Made by a program: the position numbers and the translations under genes. A DNA stretch of 64,000 bases from Hahella sp. (GTDB taxonomy: Bacteria > Pseudomonadota > Gammaproteobacteria > Pseudomonadales > Oleiphilaceae), in contig JANQMN010000080.1 in NCBI GenBank assembly GCA_028280065.1, positions 1-64,000 on the forward strand, given 5' to 3'. Positions within the stretch are counted from its first letter, which is position 1. Every line of letters begins with the position of its first letter. Below the pieces are notes generated by a model. The model searched no databases and was not told the origin of the DNA. It saw nothing but the letters and a program-made list of their open reading frames with translations. Of the stretch, positions 37,500 through 46,265 are shown one piece after another.

Positions 37500-38924
37500 T
37501 TAAGGCCGTGACTTTAATTTCTGAAACCTGTCTATTGCACGTTGCCGGCTTTGTTTGAGATCAACAATGGGCGGTGGATAGTCGATACCGGTAACCGGGC
37601 TGCTAAGCGGCTGGTGAATTTTCTTATCGGGAAGTTTTGCCAGTTCAGGGACCCACTGGCGAATGAATTCCCCGTGGGGGTCAAACTTTTCACTTTGCGC
37701 AATCGGGTTAAATATTCTGAAATAGGGCGCTGCGTCGGTCCCGGTGGAAGCACTCCATTGCCAACCGCCATTGTTCGCGGGTAAATATCCGTCCACCAGG
37801 TTCCGCATAAAGTAACGCTCGCCTCGCCGCCAATCTAACAGAAGATTCTTGCTGAGAAACATTGCCGTAACCATACGGAGCCGATTGTGCATCCAGCCTG
37901 TGCTGTTTAGTTGGCGCATCGCCGCGTCCACCAGTGGGATGCCGGTATTGGCGGTTTGCCAAGCATTGAAGTCCTGATCCGATGCACGCCATTCCAGAGC
38001 CTCGGTTTCTGACCGGAACGCACGGTGCATGCTTACCCTGGGAAAGTCGTAGACAATATTGATGTAGAAATCACGCCATATCAGTTCATTAATCCAGCTT
38101 TCCAAGCCGGTCCTGGATGTTGCCTGTGGTAGCGCCTGAAGCGCCGCCCAAAGACATTGCCGCCCCGACAAAACTCCCTGCGCCAGATAGGGCGACAGCT
38201 TGCTCGTTCCGGCAATCGCAGGAAAATCCCGGTGTCCTTTATAGTCTTCAACACGGCTGGCAATGAAGCTTTGCAATTGACAGTGCGCGGCAGTCTCTCC
38301 CGCCGGAAATTCCGAGGAATCTTTTAAGCGGGGAAGGGAGGCGGATTGCTCGATTCGGGGCCTCTTTTCAGCGGCGAGTTTGGTGCTTTTACCCCGCAGG
38401 GCTGGCCATAAGTGCAGCTCTCCGCTGGCGTCGAAGACCTGCCACCAACGCCTTTTAAATGGGCTGAATACGGTAAAAGGCGAATCCTTTTGGGTTCGGA
38501 TGGAACCAACGGGAAGGATGCTTTGGTCACGATATACCTTTGGTCCGACACCGGCTTGCTTGAATAGATCAACTACCTCGTGGTCTCGACGCCGCTCGTT
38601 TACGGCATACTCCTCATTGAAAAAGAGTCTTTGGCATTGATTTTCCTTAGCCAGTGCAAGTAAAGTCTTAGGCGTTGCCGCAAAATCATCTATCTGACTC
38701 ACTAGCAAGGGAATACCCTTGGTCGCCAGGCTCGCTTCCAGCTGTACCAGATTCTTTAGCAGAAAATCGATTTTAATACTGGCCAAATCATGCACTTTCC
38801 ATTGCCCCGGTGTCAGTAAGTAGCAGCACACGACATCTTGTTCAGCCCATTCCGCGGCAGCGAATAGGGCAGGATTATCATGCAAGCGAAGGTCATTTCT
38901 AAACCAATGTAAGGCGCGTGGCAT
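37500..38924 (-). CDS. phrB: Deoxyribodipyrimidine photolyase (class I CPD)
   Basis: 474 residues from the ATG at 38924. The N-terminal antenna-binding Rossmann domain starts ALHWFRNDLRLHDNPAL. The C-terminal FAD domain has ELIWRDFYINIVYDFP, WMHNRLRMVTAMFLSKNLL, and GGWQWSASTGTDAAPYFRIFNP with the conserved Trp and Asn. It uses blue light to split cyclobutane pyrimidine dimers, which suits life in lit surface water. A TTG five codons upstream is in frame, but GGAAAAAGG sits just before the ATG and the family starts here. Confidence 0.94.
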   Translation of the reverse strand: MPRALHWFRNDLRLHDNPALFAAAEWAEQDVVCCYLLTPGQWKVHDLASIKIDFLLKNLVQLEASLATKGIPLLVSQIDDFAATPKTLLALAKENQCQRLFFNEEYAVNERRRDHEVVDLFKQAGVGPKVYRDQSILPVGSIRTQKDSPFTVFSPFKRRWWQVFDASGELHLWPALRGKSTKLAAEKRPRIEQSASLPRLKDSSEFPAGETAAHCQLQSFIASRVEDYKGHRDFPAIAGTSKLSPYLAQGVLSGRQCLWAALQALPQATSRTGLESWINELIWRDFYINIVYDFPRVSMHRAFRSETEALEWRASDQDFNAWQTANTGIPLVDAAMRQLNSTGWMHNRLRMVTAMFLSKNLLLDWRRGERYFMRNLVDGYLPANNGGWQWSASTGTDAAPYFRIFNPIAQSEKFDPHGEFIRQWVPELAKLPDKKIHQPLSSPVTGIDYPPPIVDLKQSRQRAIDRFQKLKSRP

Positions 38925-39008
38925 ACCTTTTTCCACCAAGCTAATCTACAGGCCAGTGTTTACGAAACCGGCATGAGAATAGATGTAACCGGGGAGGCAT
39001 GCTGAATG

Positions 39009-40346
39009 TCAAAGTAAAAAATATAGCAGAAGGGTAACGGCCATTATGCACATGCAATTGAGGCGCAGACCTACCCGCATCATTTGCCGGATAGGTACTC
39101 TTCCGGTGCCGTGGACGATTGCGTTCGGCGGTGTCGCAACCGGCAGCATGAATGCACAGGAAGCCGAAATGCCGATCGCCATGGCCGTCTGGTAACCGGT
39201 TAGATCGACTAGGGGCAAGGCGGTAAAAATAGGAACAAGCAGAGCCGTTGTGGCGGTGTTGCTGGAGAGTTCCGTGAGAAAGACAACAAAGGCGATAATC
39301 GCTAGCAAAATGAGGATGCTGGGCCAGCTACTTATCAAGCCGCCAAGTTTTTCTCCCAATACGGCGCTGGCCCCTGAAACTGCAAGTACTTTACTCAAGG
39401 TAAGGCCTCCGCCAAATAGTAACAGCACCCCCCAGTCCGTGTCCTTGGCAAGGTTCTTCCATTCCACCACCCTGTTTGCCACGAGAGCTATTAAGGCTGA
39501 CAACGCAATCCAGCTGTCGATACCCGAATCGATGCCGAGCAGACCCGCTAGCGGCTTGCTGAACAACCAGCCGGCAACGGTGGTAAGAAAGATGGCGGCT
39601 AGGCGGATGCGAGCGGGCGTCCAACGAAATTCGAACTGATCATTAAGCGTTACTTTATTGTGCAGCCTTGGTCGAAAAGTTAGGTAGGTGACGATCAGCA
39701 TGAGGGGCCACAACAACAGGCTGATCGGCAGGCCAATGTGCATCCAGTCGCTAAAACTCAAGCCAAGGTGGGCCGCGACAATGGCATTGGGCGGACTGCC
39801 CACCAAGGTTGCTATGCCACCGATACTGGCGGAGTAGGCTATTACCAACAGGGCAAAAACGGCACTTCTGCTATTTGTGTCCTGGTGCTTCAATAATCCG
39901 ATTACCAAGGGCATCATTATCGCGGTCGAGGCGGTATTACTTATCCACATTGAAAGAAAAGCGGCAGTTCCAGCCAGTAGCAGTACTGCGGCATCGACCC
40001 GGCCCCGGCTGATTTTGAGAATTTTGTGCGCCAGCATTTCGTCCACTTGCTGCCGGTGCAGTGCGGAGGCAAGGGCAAACCCGCCCAGGAATAGAAAGAT
40101 TATCGGATGTGAAAACTGGCTCAGCGATTCTCGTAAGGTCAGCAATCCCAACAATGTCGCCAGCACCGGAATCAACAATGCCGTCACCGTGACATGGAGT
40201 ATTTCCAGGACCCACATGCCTGCAATCAGAGTCAGCAAAGCAAGTCCGAGCCGGGCAGGTTCCGTGGTGTCAACCGACCAATAGCACAGGCATGCGGCAA
40301 ACACTACAGCGCTAAACCACCAAGCCTTGCGCGGGCCGTCCGTCAT
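39009..40346 (-). CDS. DASS-family (SLC13) anion:sodium symporter
   Basis: 445 residues, about 11-12 transmembrane helices. The two substrate-binding SNT motifs are present as WISNTASTAIMMP near 135 and LSSNTATTALLVP near 370, the signature of divalent-anion sodium symporters for dicarboxylates, citrate or sulfate. PVATPPNAIVHGTG near 412 is also conserved. A C4-dicarboxylate substrate would fit neighbouring PckA but is not shown. GGAGG precedes the ATG. Confidence 0.88.
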   Translation of the reverse strand: MTDGPRKAWWFSAVVFAACLCYWSVDTTEPARLGLALLTLIAGMWVLEILHVTVTALLIPVLATLLGLLTLRESLSQFSHPIIFLFLGGFALASALHRQQVDEMLAHKILKISRGRVDAAVLLLAGTAAFLSMWISNTASTAIMMPLVIGLLKHQDTNSRSAVFALLVIAYSASIGGIATLVGSPPNAIVAAHLGLSFSDWMHIGLPISLLLWPLMLIVTYLTFRPRLHNKVTLNDQFEFRWTPARIRLAAIFLTTVAGWLFSKPLAGLLGIDSGIDSWIALSALIALVANRVVEWKNLAKDTDWGVLLLFGGGLTLSKVLAVSGASAVLGEKLGGLISSWPSILILLAIIAFVVFLTELSSNTATTALLVPIFTALPLVDLTGYQTAMAIGISASCAFMLPVATPPNAIVHGTGRVPIRQMMRVGLRLNCMCIMAVTLLLYFLL

Positions 40347-40487
40347 CTTACCTCCAATCTCAAATTAGGCGTTCGGATGTGACTAAAAGTTAGCTTTTTA
40401 CTCGCTGCCACCTCTGCATTGCTGATCATATACAAATATCAAACGGACCGGCTTGATGTTGCGCTAGTCGTCAATCAACTGTTTGCG

Positions 40488-40571
40488 GCATTGAGCATTG
40501 AGCATTGAGCATTGAGCATTGAGCATTGAGCATTGAGCATTGGGCATTGGGCATTGGGCATTGGGCATTGA
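40488..40571. repeat. Heptanucleotide tandem repeat (12 units)
   Basis: Seven units of GCATTGA (40488-40536), four of GCATTGG (40537-40564) and one more GCATTGA (40565-40571), in exact 7-base register. The array ends where the next reading frame (ATG at 40572) begins. Heptamers change frame and promoter spacing by one base-pair step when copies are gained or lost. The rest of the 225-base gap from 40347 shows no gene. Confidence 0.95.
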
Positions 40572-40856
40572 ATGAGCATTAGCCTTCGATGGTCTATCCT
40601 GAAAAAACAGATTTTAGGTTTTGGTGGTGGCATGAAAGGCCTGCTTTTTATAATCGCCGGATTAATCTGCTCATGGTATTTCATTGATCTTGAAGCAAGC
40701 AGCAGTTTTAATCGTATTTTTGCTCCCTTGTTGCTCGTCGTATTTCTAATTGCACTAGCTGTTTGGCTGGTCATGAGAGCCGGGTTTGGCCGTAAAACAG
40801 GTAGGCGTGGCGGCCTTGGCGGTGATTTAGGTGGATTTGACGGCGGGGGCGAATAG
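40572..40856 (+). CDS. Small membrane protein with Gly-rich tail
   Basis: 94 residues from the ATG directly after the heptamer array, or 74 from the ATG at 40632, which has GGTGG just upstream and is the likelier start. Two hydrophobic helices (GLLFIIAGLICSWYF and IFAPLLLVVFLIALAVWLVM) are followed by a basic stretch and a glycine/aspartate-rich end (GGLGGDLGGFDGGGE), a shape seen in small membrane proteins that end in a flexible Gly-rich tail. Function unknown. Confidence 0.55.
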   Translation: MSISLRWSILKKQILGFGGGMKGLLFIIAGLICSWYFIDLEASSSFNRIFAPLLLVVFLIALAVWLVMRAGFGRKTGRRGGLGGDLGGFDGGGE

Positions 40857-40990
40857 TTTACTGCTATATCGATTGGCGCAATTCGCCATTTTGAACCATA
40901 GACTCTCCACATCCTGGTTAGCTAACTCCGCTATAGTTTCTTCTGTCTTGATCGCCGGAGGGATGCCGGTGTGATCCGGTAGCCTGCTTT

Positions 40991-41019
40991 TGTGACATAA
41001 ATGCGTCTGCATGTGACAT
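40991..41019. promoter_or_regulatory. Paired direct repeat TGTGACAT, candidate operator
   Basis: TGTGACAT occurs at 40991-40998 and 41012-41019, start to start 21 bases, two helical turns. It lies about 80 bases before the 74-residue gene at 41102, within a 245-base gap that has no other gene. The spacing fits a protein binding the same face of the helix twice. Confidence 0.4.
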
Positions 41020-41101
41020 TTTGTAAAGGTTTTTTGGAAGGTCTGGCGCTTTATTAAGTATGCAACGATACAAACATTCAAACTGATACTGAGGTAAAAC
41101 C

Positions 41102-41326
41102 ATGAAATCTGAAATCCTTTCCCTACTCGCTCTCGGCGCTAAAAGTGATATCGAACTGGAAGCCTGTTTCGCCCAATACAGTACCACCGAAATTATTGAA
41201 ACTATCGAAGAGTTAAAGACTTGGGGTGTGATCGAATCTCACAGCCGGCAAGTTCACGAAGGCAACAATGTCTTCCGTTGGGACCGCGAATACCGTCTAT
41301 GTAATCCCGCAGTTGTCGCTGCCTAA
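41102..41326 (+). CDS. Small winged-helix-like hypothetical protein
   Basis: 74 residues, no signal or membrane segment. Helix, short helix, then TTEIIETIEELKTWGVIESHS and a strand-like end (NNVFRWDREYRLC) resemble a winged helix-turn-helix, as in small MarR or FaeA-like proteins. DNA binding is inference. A TGAGG ribosome binding site precedes the ATG. No family recognised. Confidence 0.6.
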   Translation: MKSEILSLLALGAKSDIELEACFAQYSTTEIIETIEELKTWGVIESHSRQVHEGNNVFRWDREYRLCNPAVVAA

Positions 41327-41365
41327 AACCTAAAAGGATTTCGGACGTCTCAGCGGTTTGTGTTC

Positions 41366-41390
41366 AGCCTGGCGAGTAGATTGCCAGGCT
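41366..41390. repeat. Perfect 8-bp hairpin between 41326 and 41491
   Basis: AGCCTGGC (41366-41373) pairs with GCCAGGCT (41383-41390) around nine bases. No T-run follows on either strand, so it is not a clean intrinsic terminator; a mRNA 3' end or an operator is possible. Confidence 0.4.
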
Positions 41391-41490
41391 TGGATGTCAC
41401 CCCACACTAACAGTTCCCACTCTTCCCCCTTTAAGTATTCCAGCAGACTATTTCTCGTTCCTCTACGTACTTCAACTAGGGAGGAATAGA

Positions 41491-42357
41491 TTGCTAAGAC
41501 TTCTAACTTGTTCATTGATTGTTTTAGTTTTATCGGCTTGTGGCTCTTCGGCCACAGAAGAACCAATTGTTTTTGACGGTCAAGGAACCAACACCCGCTT
41601 ATCTTATGGTGAAAGTCAGTATCAATATGCCTGGCTGTCGATTCCCGCCAGTGATCAACCGCTGCCTTTAGCCGTTGTCATACATGGCGGTTGCTGGCGC
41701 AGTTCCATTGCCGATAATCGTTTTATGGACGAGTTCGTGGCAGGATTAAACGCGAGTGCCATTGCGACGCTTAATATCGAGTACAGGACGGTTACAGAAT
41801 CTGGCGGCGGCTGGCCGAATACTTTTTTGGATGTGGCCAGGTTAGTGGATTATCTGCCGGACTTATTGCTGCAATATCCTGAGTTAGACGCCCGGCGGAT
41901 CACACTGGTCGGGCACAGCGCAGGCGGCCACCTGGCGGTTTGGGCAGCTGCGCGGGAGCAAATCGACCCATCCAGCGATTTGCATAAGGCCGTGCCTTTT
42001 ACCGAGTTTCGTGTAATTGGTCTCGGAGCTATTACCGACTTATCCAGTTATCGCCTCACAAGTTGCGGTGCAGCGATCGGTACGGGGCTTATGGGCGGAG
42101 ACCCGGATCAACGGCCGGAACGTTATCGGGCAGGATCACCGATAGAGCTATTACCGGTGATGGCACCCGTCAAACTTTACCAGGGAGCAGACGATACTAT
42201 CGTGCCCGCGAAGCAAGGTGAGAGCTATCGTACTCAGGCAACGGCTCTCGGTAGCCAGGTTGAGCTAGTCACGATAACCGGTGCGGATCATTTCGATTTA
42301 ATCGATCCTGATGAAAACATATTTCCTCTGCTCGTGGAAGACATCCGGTCCTTTTAG
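41491..42357 (+). CDS. Lipoprotein alpha/beta-hydrolase (esterase)
   Basis: 288 residues. The lipobox LVLSAC near 12-17 predicts a lipid-anchored periplasmic or outer-membrane protein. The rest is an alpha/beta-hydrolase: oxyanion loop VIHGGCWR near 65, nucleophile elbow GHSAGG near 140, an Asp in QGADDTIVP and the catalytic His in GADHFDL. It is closest in pattern to BD-FAE or kynurenine-formamidase-like esterases; the substrate is unknown. The start is TTG with an excellent GGGAGGAA site. It ends overlapping the convergent oxidoreductase by 4 bases. Confidence 0.85.
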   Translation: MLRLLTCSLIVLVLSACGSSATEEPIVFDGQGTNTRLSYGESQYQYAWLSIPASDQPLPLAVVIHGGCWRSSIADNRFMDEFVAGLNASAIATLNIEYRTVTESGGGWPNTFLDVARLVDYLPDLLLQYPELDARRITLVGHSAGGHLAVWAAAREQIDPSSDLHKAVPFTEFRVIGLGAITDLSSYRLTSCGAAIGTGLMGGDPDQRPERYRAGSPIELLPVMAPVKLYQGADDTIVPAKQGESYRTQATALGSQVELVTITGADHFDLIDPDENIFPLLVEDIRSF

Positions 42358-43631
42358 CGAACGCTTTTACGCCGCAGTGCCAAACGGGCATCGTTCAGCA
42401 TATGCCGGGTAAAAGCACTAAAAACGCCTAAGTTAAAATCCGGTTGCCGGTCTTTGGCGAGATTGATAATTTGCTGGTAGTACCACCCGGCCTGTCCTTG
42501 GTTGTTGATTGCCCGCATGGTGCCGGAAGCACTGTTGGTTCCCCAGAATCCTTTTCCCAATACCAGCTTGTGTTCATTAATCGGCGTTTGCTGCATGACG
42601 CCTGTAAACATTTTTGAAGGAAAATCCGGATCAACGCAGAATGGCCTTGCGATGCCAATCATCTGTGTTTGTCCCGAGGCGAGAGCTGCGTTCATTGCCT
42701 GCAAACTTCTAAATCCGCCGGTAATCATCAGCGGAACTTGGGCTGCCTGGCTGATTGCTTCGGCATACTCCAGAAAAAAAGCTTCACGCTTTTTGGTGCT
42801 ATCGCGGACTTCCGTCTCGTCGATATCTAGAAACGCCAGGTGTTCATAAGTGCCGCCGGAAATTTCCAAAAGATCGATGTTTTTCTCACCTAACCAAGCG
42901 GCTACCTGCAGACAGTCTTCCAGGGAGAATCCGCCTTTCTGGAAATCGGCAGAGTTGAGCTTCACCGAAACCGGATAATCCGTACCGACCGCCTCTCGAA
43001 CAGCCTCTACCACAGACAATAAAAACCGTGCCCGGTTTTCCAGACTTCCGCCCCATTCATCGCGGCGTCTATTTGTTATTGGCGAAAGAAACTGGCTGCC
43101 CAAGTAGCCATGGGCCGAATGTACCTGCACGCCGCTAAAGCCGCCGAGTTTTGCCAGCCGGGCGGTGGTTGCAAAGCGCTTGATAACATCATGAATTTCA
43201 TCGACCCGGATGGGACGGGGCTTAGCGAAGTTTCCGGCTAGTTTCAGTTGTACATCCGAAGGCGATAGCGGCTGGGAGTTCACCAGCCTGGAACACTGTC
43301 TGCCAGGGTGATTAATTTGCGCCCAGAATTGGTTGCCGGCCCTGGTGCCGGCCTCGGTCCATAACCTCACTTTGTCCAGTGCGGTATCGTCTTCAAGAAC
43401 CACATTGCCGGCACGTTCAAGGTAGCGTTGATCAACCATTACATTGCCGCTGATCAACAACCCCGCGCCGCCTTCGGACCAGCGTCTGTAAAGGCGGTTA
43501 AGCTCCGGCGTCGGATGATCATAGCTATCGGCCAGGCCCTCCGTCATCGCTGCCTTACACAATCGGTTGGGAATAGTAACGCCGCAATTGAGTTTTAACG
43601 GAGAGTGAATATCGATAGTGGACGCTGGCAT
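42354..43631 (-). CDS. Old yellow enzyme family NADH:flavin oxidoreductase
   Basis: 426 residues from the ATG at 43631 (AGGGAGA 8 bases upstream; the frame runs 10 codons further). FMN-binding TIM barrel with NRLCKAAMTEGLAD at the start, WAQINHPGRQ, GVQVHSAHGYLGSQFLSP with the His-x-x-His-like substrate pair, NRRRDEWGGSLENRARF and ITGGFRS. It is the single-domain type, lacking the FeS/FAD half of 2,4-dienoyl-CoA reductase. These reduce enones and nitro compounds; the physiological substrate is unknown. Confidence 0.9.
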   Translation of the reverse strand: MPASTIDIHSPLKLNCGVTIPNRLCKAAMTEGLADSYDHPTPELNRLYRRWSEGGAGLLISGNVMVDQRYLERAGNVVLEDDTALDKVRLWTEAGTRAGNQFWAQINHPGRQCSRLVNSQPLSPSDVQLKLAGNFAKPRPIRVDEIHDVIKRFATTARLAKLGGFSGVQVHSAHGYLGSQFLSPITNRRRDEWGGSLENRARFLLSVVEAVREAVGTDYPVSVKLNSADFQKGGFSLEDCLQVAAWLGEKNIDLLEISGGTYEHLAFLDIDETEVRDSTKKREAFFLEYAEAISQAAQVPLMITGGFRSLQAMNAALASGQTQMIGIARPFCVDPDFPSKMFTGVMQQTPINEHKLVLGKGFWGTNSASGTMRAINNQGQAGWYYQQIINLAKDRQPDFNLGVFSAFTRHMLNDARLALRRKSVR

Positions 43632-43741
43632 TAAGTTAGTCTCCCTAGTGTCATAAGCCAATGGATTGTTTTGCGTTCTGTACCTGAAATCAATTTGAAT
43701 CTAAGCGCTTTTTAGGACCAGCGTTTCATTGAGCATTCCGA

Positions 43742-44641
43742 TTAGACTTTGCTTTCGACCTGCTCGGCGCCTTTTAACATCGCCAGAATCAGTTCATTCG
43801 CATCGAATTTTGTCAGCGCTTCGTTGGCCCCTACCTGATGCGCCTGACTGACGCTGATTTCACTGGTAAGCGAGGTATGCAGAATGATGTAGGCGGAGTC
43901 TATTTCCGGTCGATTACGCACTTCAAAAGCAAGTTCATAGCCGTTTAAACCAGGCATTTCTATATCGCTGACCAGGATATTGATCGGTTTATGTTCCTTA
44001 GCTGACTGAATCATTAAGTCCAGTGCGTTCTGCCCGTTATCGGTAACTCTGAAGGGGATATTCATATGGTTCAGGGCATCCGCCAGTTGTTTCCGGGCGA
44101 CTGCCGAGTCGTCCACTAACAGGATATTCATTGGTCGAATTTTTTCCCGCTGTACATCCGTAAGCGAGGCATAGGCGCTGGATTGAGGCAGGGGAAACAT
44201 TCGTCCCAACAGCAGTTCTACATCCAGCAGTTGCAGCAATTTACCGTCGACTTCCGTTACGCCGGTAATAAATTTGTTGGATCCTAGCGTTGAGGAGGGC
44301 GGTTTGATATTGCGCCAGTTACATTCGACAATTTTCTCAATACCTCTGACCATGAAACCGACTACTTTACGTAGGCAATCGGTCACAATGATATAACAGT
44401 TTTTATACTCATCAGGGCTAAGGGGTTGATACCCGATCGCCGCGGCCATATCGATCACCGGCAGTGTCAATCCCCTGACAGTCATGGCACCGAGGGCCGC
44501 CGGATGTGAATGGGGGAGGGAGGTCAGAGGCCGATAGGGTACTAACTCCTGAATTTTCAAAGTGCCGATGGCGAATGTCTGCTTTTGGTCTATACGAAAT
44601 AATAAAAGCCCCTGAAAGTGGTCCGCCTTGTTTGAACTCAA
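43742..44641 (-). CDS. cheV: Chemotaxis coupling protein CheV
   Basis: 299 residues: CheW-like domain (about 10-155; FRIDQKQTFAIGTLKIQELV, GAMTVRGLTLPVIDMAAAIGY, ITGVTEVDGKLLQLLDVE) joined to a receiver domain (about 170-290; NILLVDDSAVARKQL, phosphoacceptor in LVSDIEMPGLNGYE, conserved Lys at LTKFD). CheV couples chemoreceptors to CheA and is tuned by phosphorylation. The start is TTG with AGAGGAAAAGG upstream. No CheA or receptor is in the window, but a MotAB-like pair is found 12 kb on. Confidence 0.9.
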   Translation of the reverse strand: MSSNKADHFQGLLLFRIDQKQTFAIGTLKIQELVPYRPLTSLPHSHPAALGAMTVRGLTLPVIDMAAAIGYQPLSPDEYKNCYIIVTDCLRKVVGFMVRGIEKIVECNWRNIKPPSSTLGSNKFITGVTEVDGKLLQLLDVELLLGRMFPLPQSSAYASLTDVQREKIRPMNILLVDDSAVARKQLADALNHMNIPFRVTDNGQNALDLMIQSAKEHKPINILVSDIEMPGLNGYELAFEVRNRPEIDSAYIILHTSLTSEISVSQAHQVGANEALTKFDANELILAMLKGAEQVESKV

Positions 44642-44866
44642 AGCCTTTTCCTCTGCATTTTCAGCTTGCCATTTTTAAAGCATCAATGTATCACATAATC
44701 ATGCTTAGCTATGATTAAAGCTGACTACGGGATGCACCGCTAGCAGCTTTCAGTTAGTGAAACTACGCAAGGAAACTCGTTACAGTCCATGTTGTCCTGC
44801 ATGCCTGTTTATCGCAGTTTCTGTCAGGTATCGATAAAGCGCCAGTAATTTCAGGAGAATACCACC

Positions 44867-45370
44867 ATGATGAGCACCCATGGAAAGCATATCGTCTGTT
44901 TGACCGGAACCGTATTCAACGGTAGCCCTTTCAGCGCGCCTCGGCACGTGCTGGAAAGGGAAGGATACAAACGCCCATTTTGGTTTACCAGTTTTGACCC
45001 GATAAACGACGCTACCTATGAGAAGATATCCGAAGGACGATATCACTTGGAAAAAATGAAGGACGGCATTCTTGCGGACATTCCGTTCGGCAATGGCCAT
45101 GTGGGAATCTTCAATCAACGGTTTGAACAAGCGATTGAAGCATCGCAGAAAGGCGCCTTGATCGTGGCTCCTCCGCCAATTGCCGTTCAGGTGCTGGACA
45201 AGCTGCCACAAACCCAGGTTTTCGCCTTCAAAGCACCGGGAATGGAATTAACCGCTGACTGCGATCAAATCGATCATTTACCGCAGTTTCACCGAATTGA
45301 TATTAATTTTGCCGATGGCGGCGCATGGTCTCATGCCGTCGATGAGATTCGTAGAGTCTTGGATCAATAG
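44867..45370 (+). CDS. Uncharacterised guanylate-kinase-like protein without P-loop
   Basis: 167 residues, soluble. The sequence order recalls guanylate kinase: an N-terminal strand and turn (HIVCLTGTVFNGSPFSAP), the FTSFDPINDATYEKISEGRYHLEKM block like the GMP-binding lid, then GALIVAPPPIAVQVLDKL like the IFIxPPSxxxL strand. However the P-loop GxxxxGK[ST] is missing, so ATP binding as in the kinase is unlikely. The similarity is my own pattern reading and not certain. AGGAG precedes the ATG. It is divergent from cheV over 225 bases; no operon partner. Confidence 0.65.
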   Translation: MMSTHGKHIVCLTGTVFNGSPFSAPRHVLEREGYKRPFWFTSFDPINDATYEKISEGRYHLEKMKDGILADIPFGNGHVGIFNQRFEQAIEASQKGALIVAPPPIAVQVLDKLPQTQVFAFKAPGMELTADCDQIDHLPQFHRIDINFADGGAWSHAVDEIRRVLDQ

Positions 45371-45434
45371 GTACGGTATCCGAATAATTTCGCTCCGCGA
45401 AGTAGTTTGCCATGGAAACGCGGAGCGGCAGTTT

Positions 45435-46241
45435 TTATCCGTTAAACATCGAGGTTCGTCCTCCATCCACCACCAAATCGTGACAGTTGACAAACTTTCC
45501 TGCGTCACTGGCGAGGTAGACTGCCGCTTCAGCAATGTCCTCTGCCAGTCCGCATGTCGGCAGCGGTGTTGCGTTTACCAGGTTAGCCTTTAGTTTCTCC
45601 ATTTTACGGCTATTTTCTTCTTCGCTAAGCGTATTGGCACGGGCTGAGCCACCCCAAAAAATAGGCGTTGCTATGGCACCTGGAGAGATCGAATTGACTC
45701 GGATATTCAACGGGCCGAGTTCCAGCCCGGCGAGCTTGGTATAGTGGGTAACTGCTGCTTTCAGCGCGGAATATAGAATATCCCCCTGATGGGTTCGAAC
45801 TGCGGCAATGCTTGAATTATTAATGATTACGCCACCGCCGTTTGCCTGCATGGGTGCAATCGCGTAACGAATACCGAGGATTACACTGCTAAGTAACAGT
45901 CGGACTGCCTGGTCGATCTGGGAGGAAGTTACCGACTGGAGAAGATCTGCGCCGCCGGCAGGGCCGCCCGCATTATTGAAGAGGATGTCGAGCTGACCGA
46001 AACGGGAGGTTGTGACTTCGACGGCTTGCGCAATATCTTCTTCGCGGGTGACATCGGCCACGGCAAAGTGGGCATTGTTCCCCAGCCGGCTCGCAATTGC
46101 CTCGCCCTTTTCCCGGGATCTGCCGACTATTACCACACGAGCCCCTTCCCGGACAAAAAGTTCGGCAGTAGCCTCCCCGATGCCGCTTGTTCCTCCGGTT
46201 ATCAATGCAACTTTGTTTGCCAATCGTTGATTCACTTCCAT
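45435..46241 (-). CDS. Short-chain dehydrogenase/reductase
   Basis: 268 residues of classical SDR type: cofactor motif TGGTSGIG near 15-22, NNAGG near 90, INNSS, and the catalytic YSALK. The R after the second strand (VIVGRSREK) suggests NADP(H). The ending DLVVDGGRTSMF is typical of 3-oxoacyl-ACP reductase-like members; substrate unknown. The ATG at 46241 is only about one base from the AAGGAG site, so a GTG at 46235 may be the true start. Confidence 0.88.
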   Translation of the reverse strand: MEVNQRLANKVALITGGTSGIGEATAELFVREGARVVIVGRSREKGEAIASRLGNNAHFAVADVTREEDIAQAVEVTTSRFGQLDILFNNAGGPAGGADLLQSVTSSQIDQAVRLLLSSVILGIRYAIAPMQANGGGVIINNSSIAAVRTHQGDILYSALKAAVTHYTKLAGLELGPLNIRVNSISPGAIATPIFWGGSARANTLSEEENSRKMEKLKANLVNATPLPTCGLAEDIAEAAVYLASDAGKFVNCHDLVVDGGRTSMFNG

Positions 46242-46265
46242 TCTCCTTAAAACTGTGATGACCCG

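Noticed and set aside
40475-40912. 145-codon minus-strand frame covering the heptamer array and the small membrane gene
   Set aside because: Its repeat-peptide tail is only the array read backwards, and the rest is antisense to a membrane protein with proper hydrophobic helices.
40991-41019. TGTGACAT repeats as CRP or PhoB sites
   Set aside because: There is no TCACA partner for CRP at the right distance, and the 21-base spacing is not the 11-base spacing of a Pho box.
41330-41515. Minus-strand frame with a plausible protein sequence between 41326 and the esterase gene
   Set aside because: It overlaps the esterase start and its strong ribosome binding site, has no ribosome binding site of its own, and part of it is the 8-bp hairpin.
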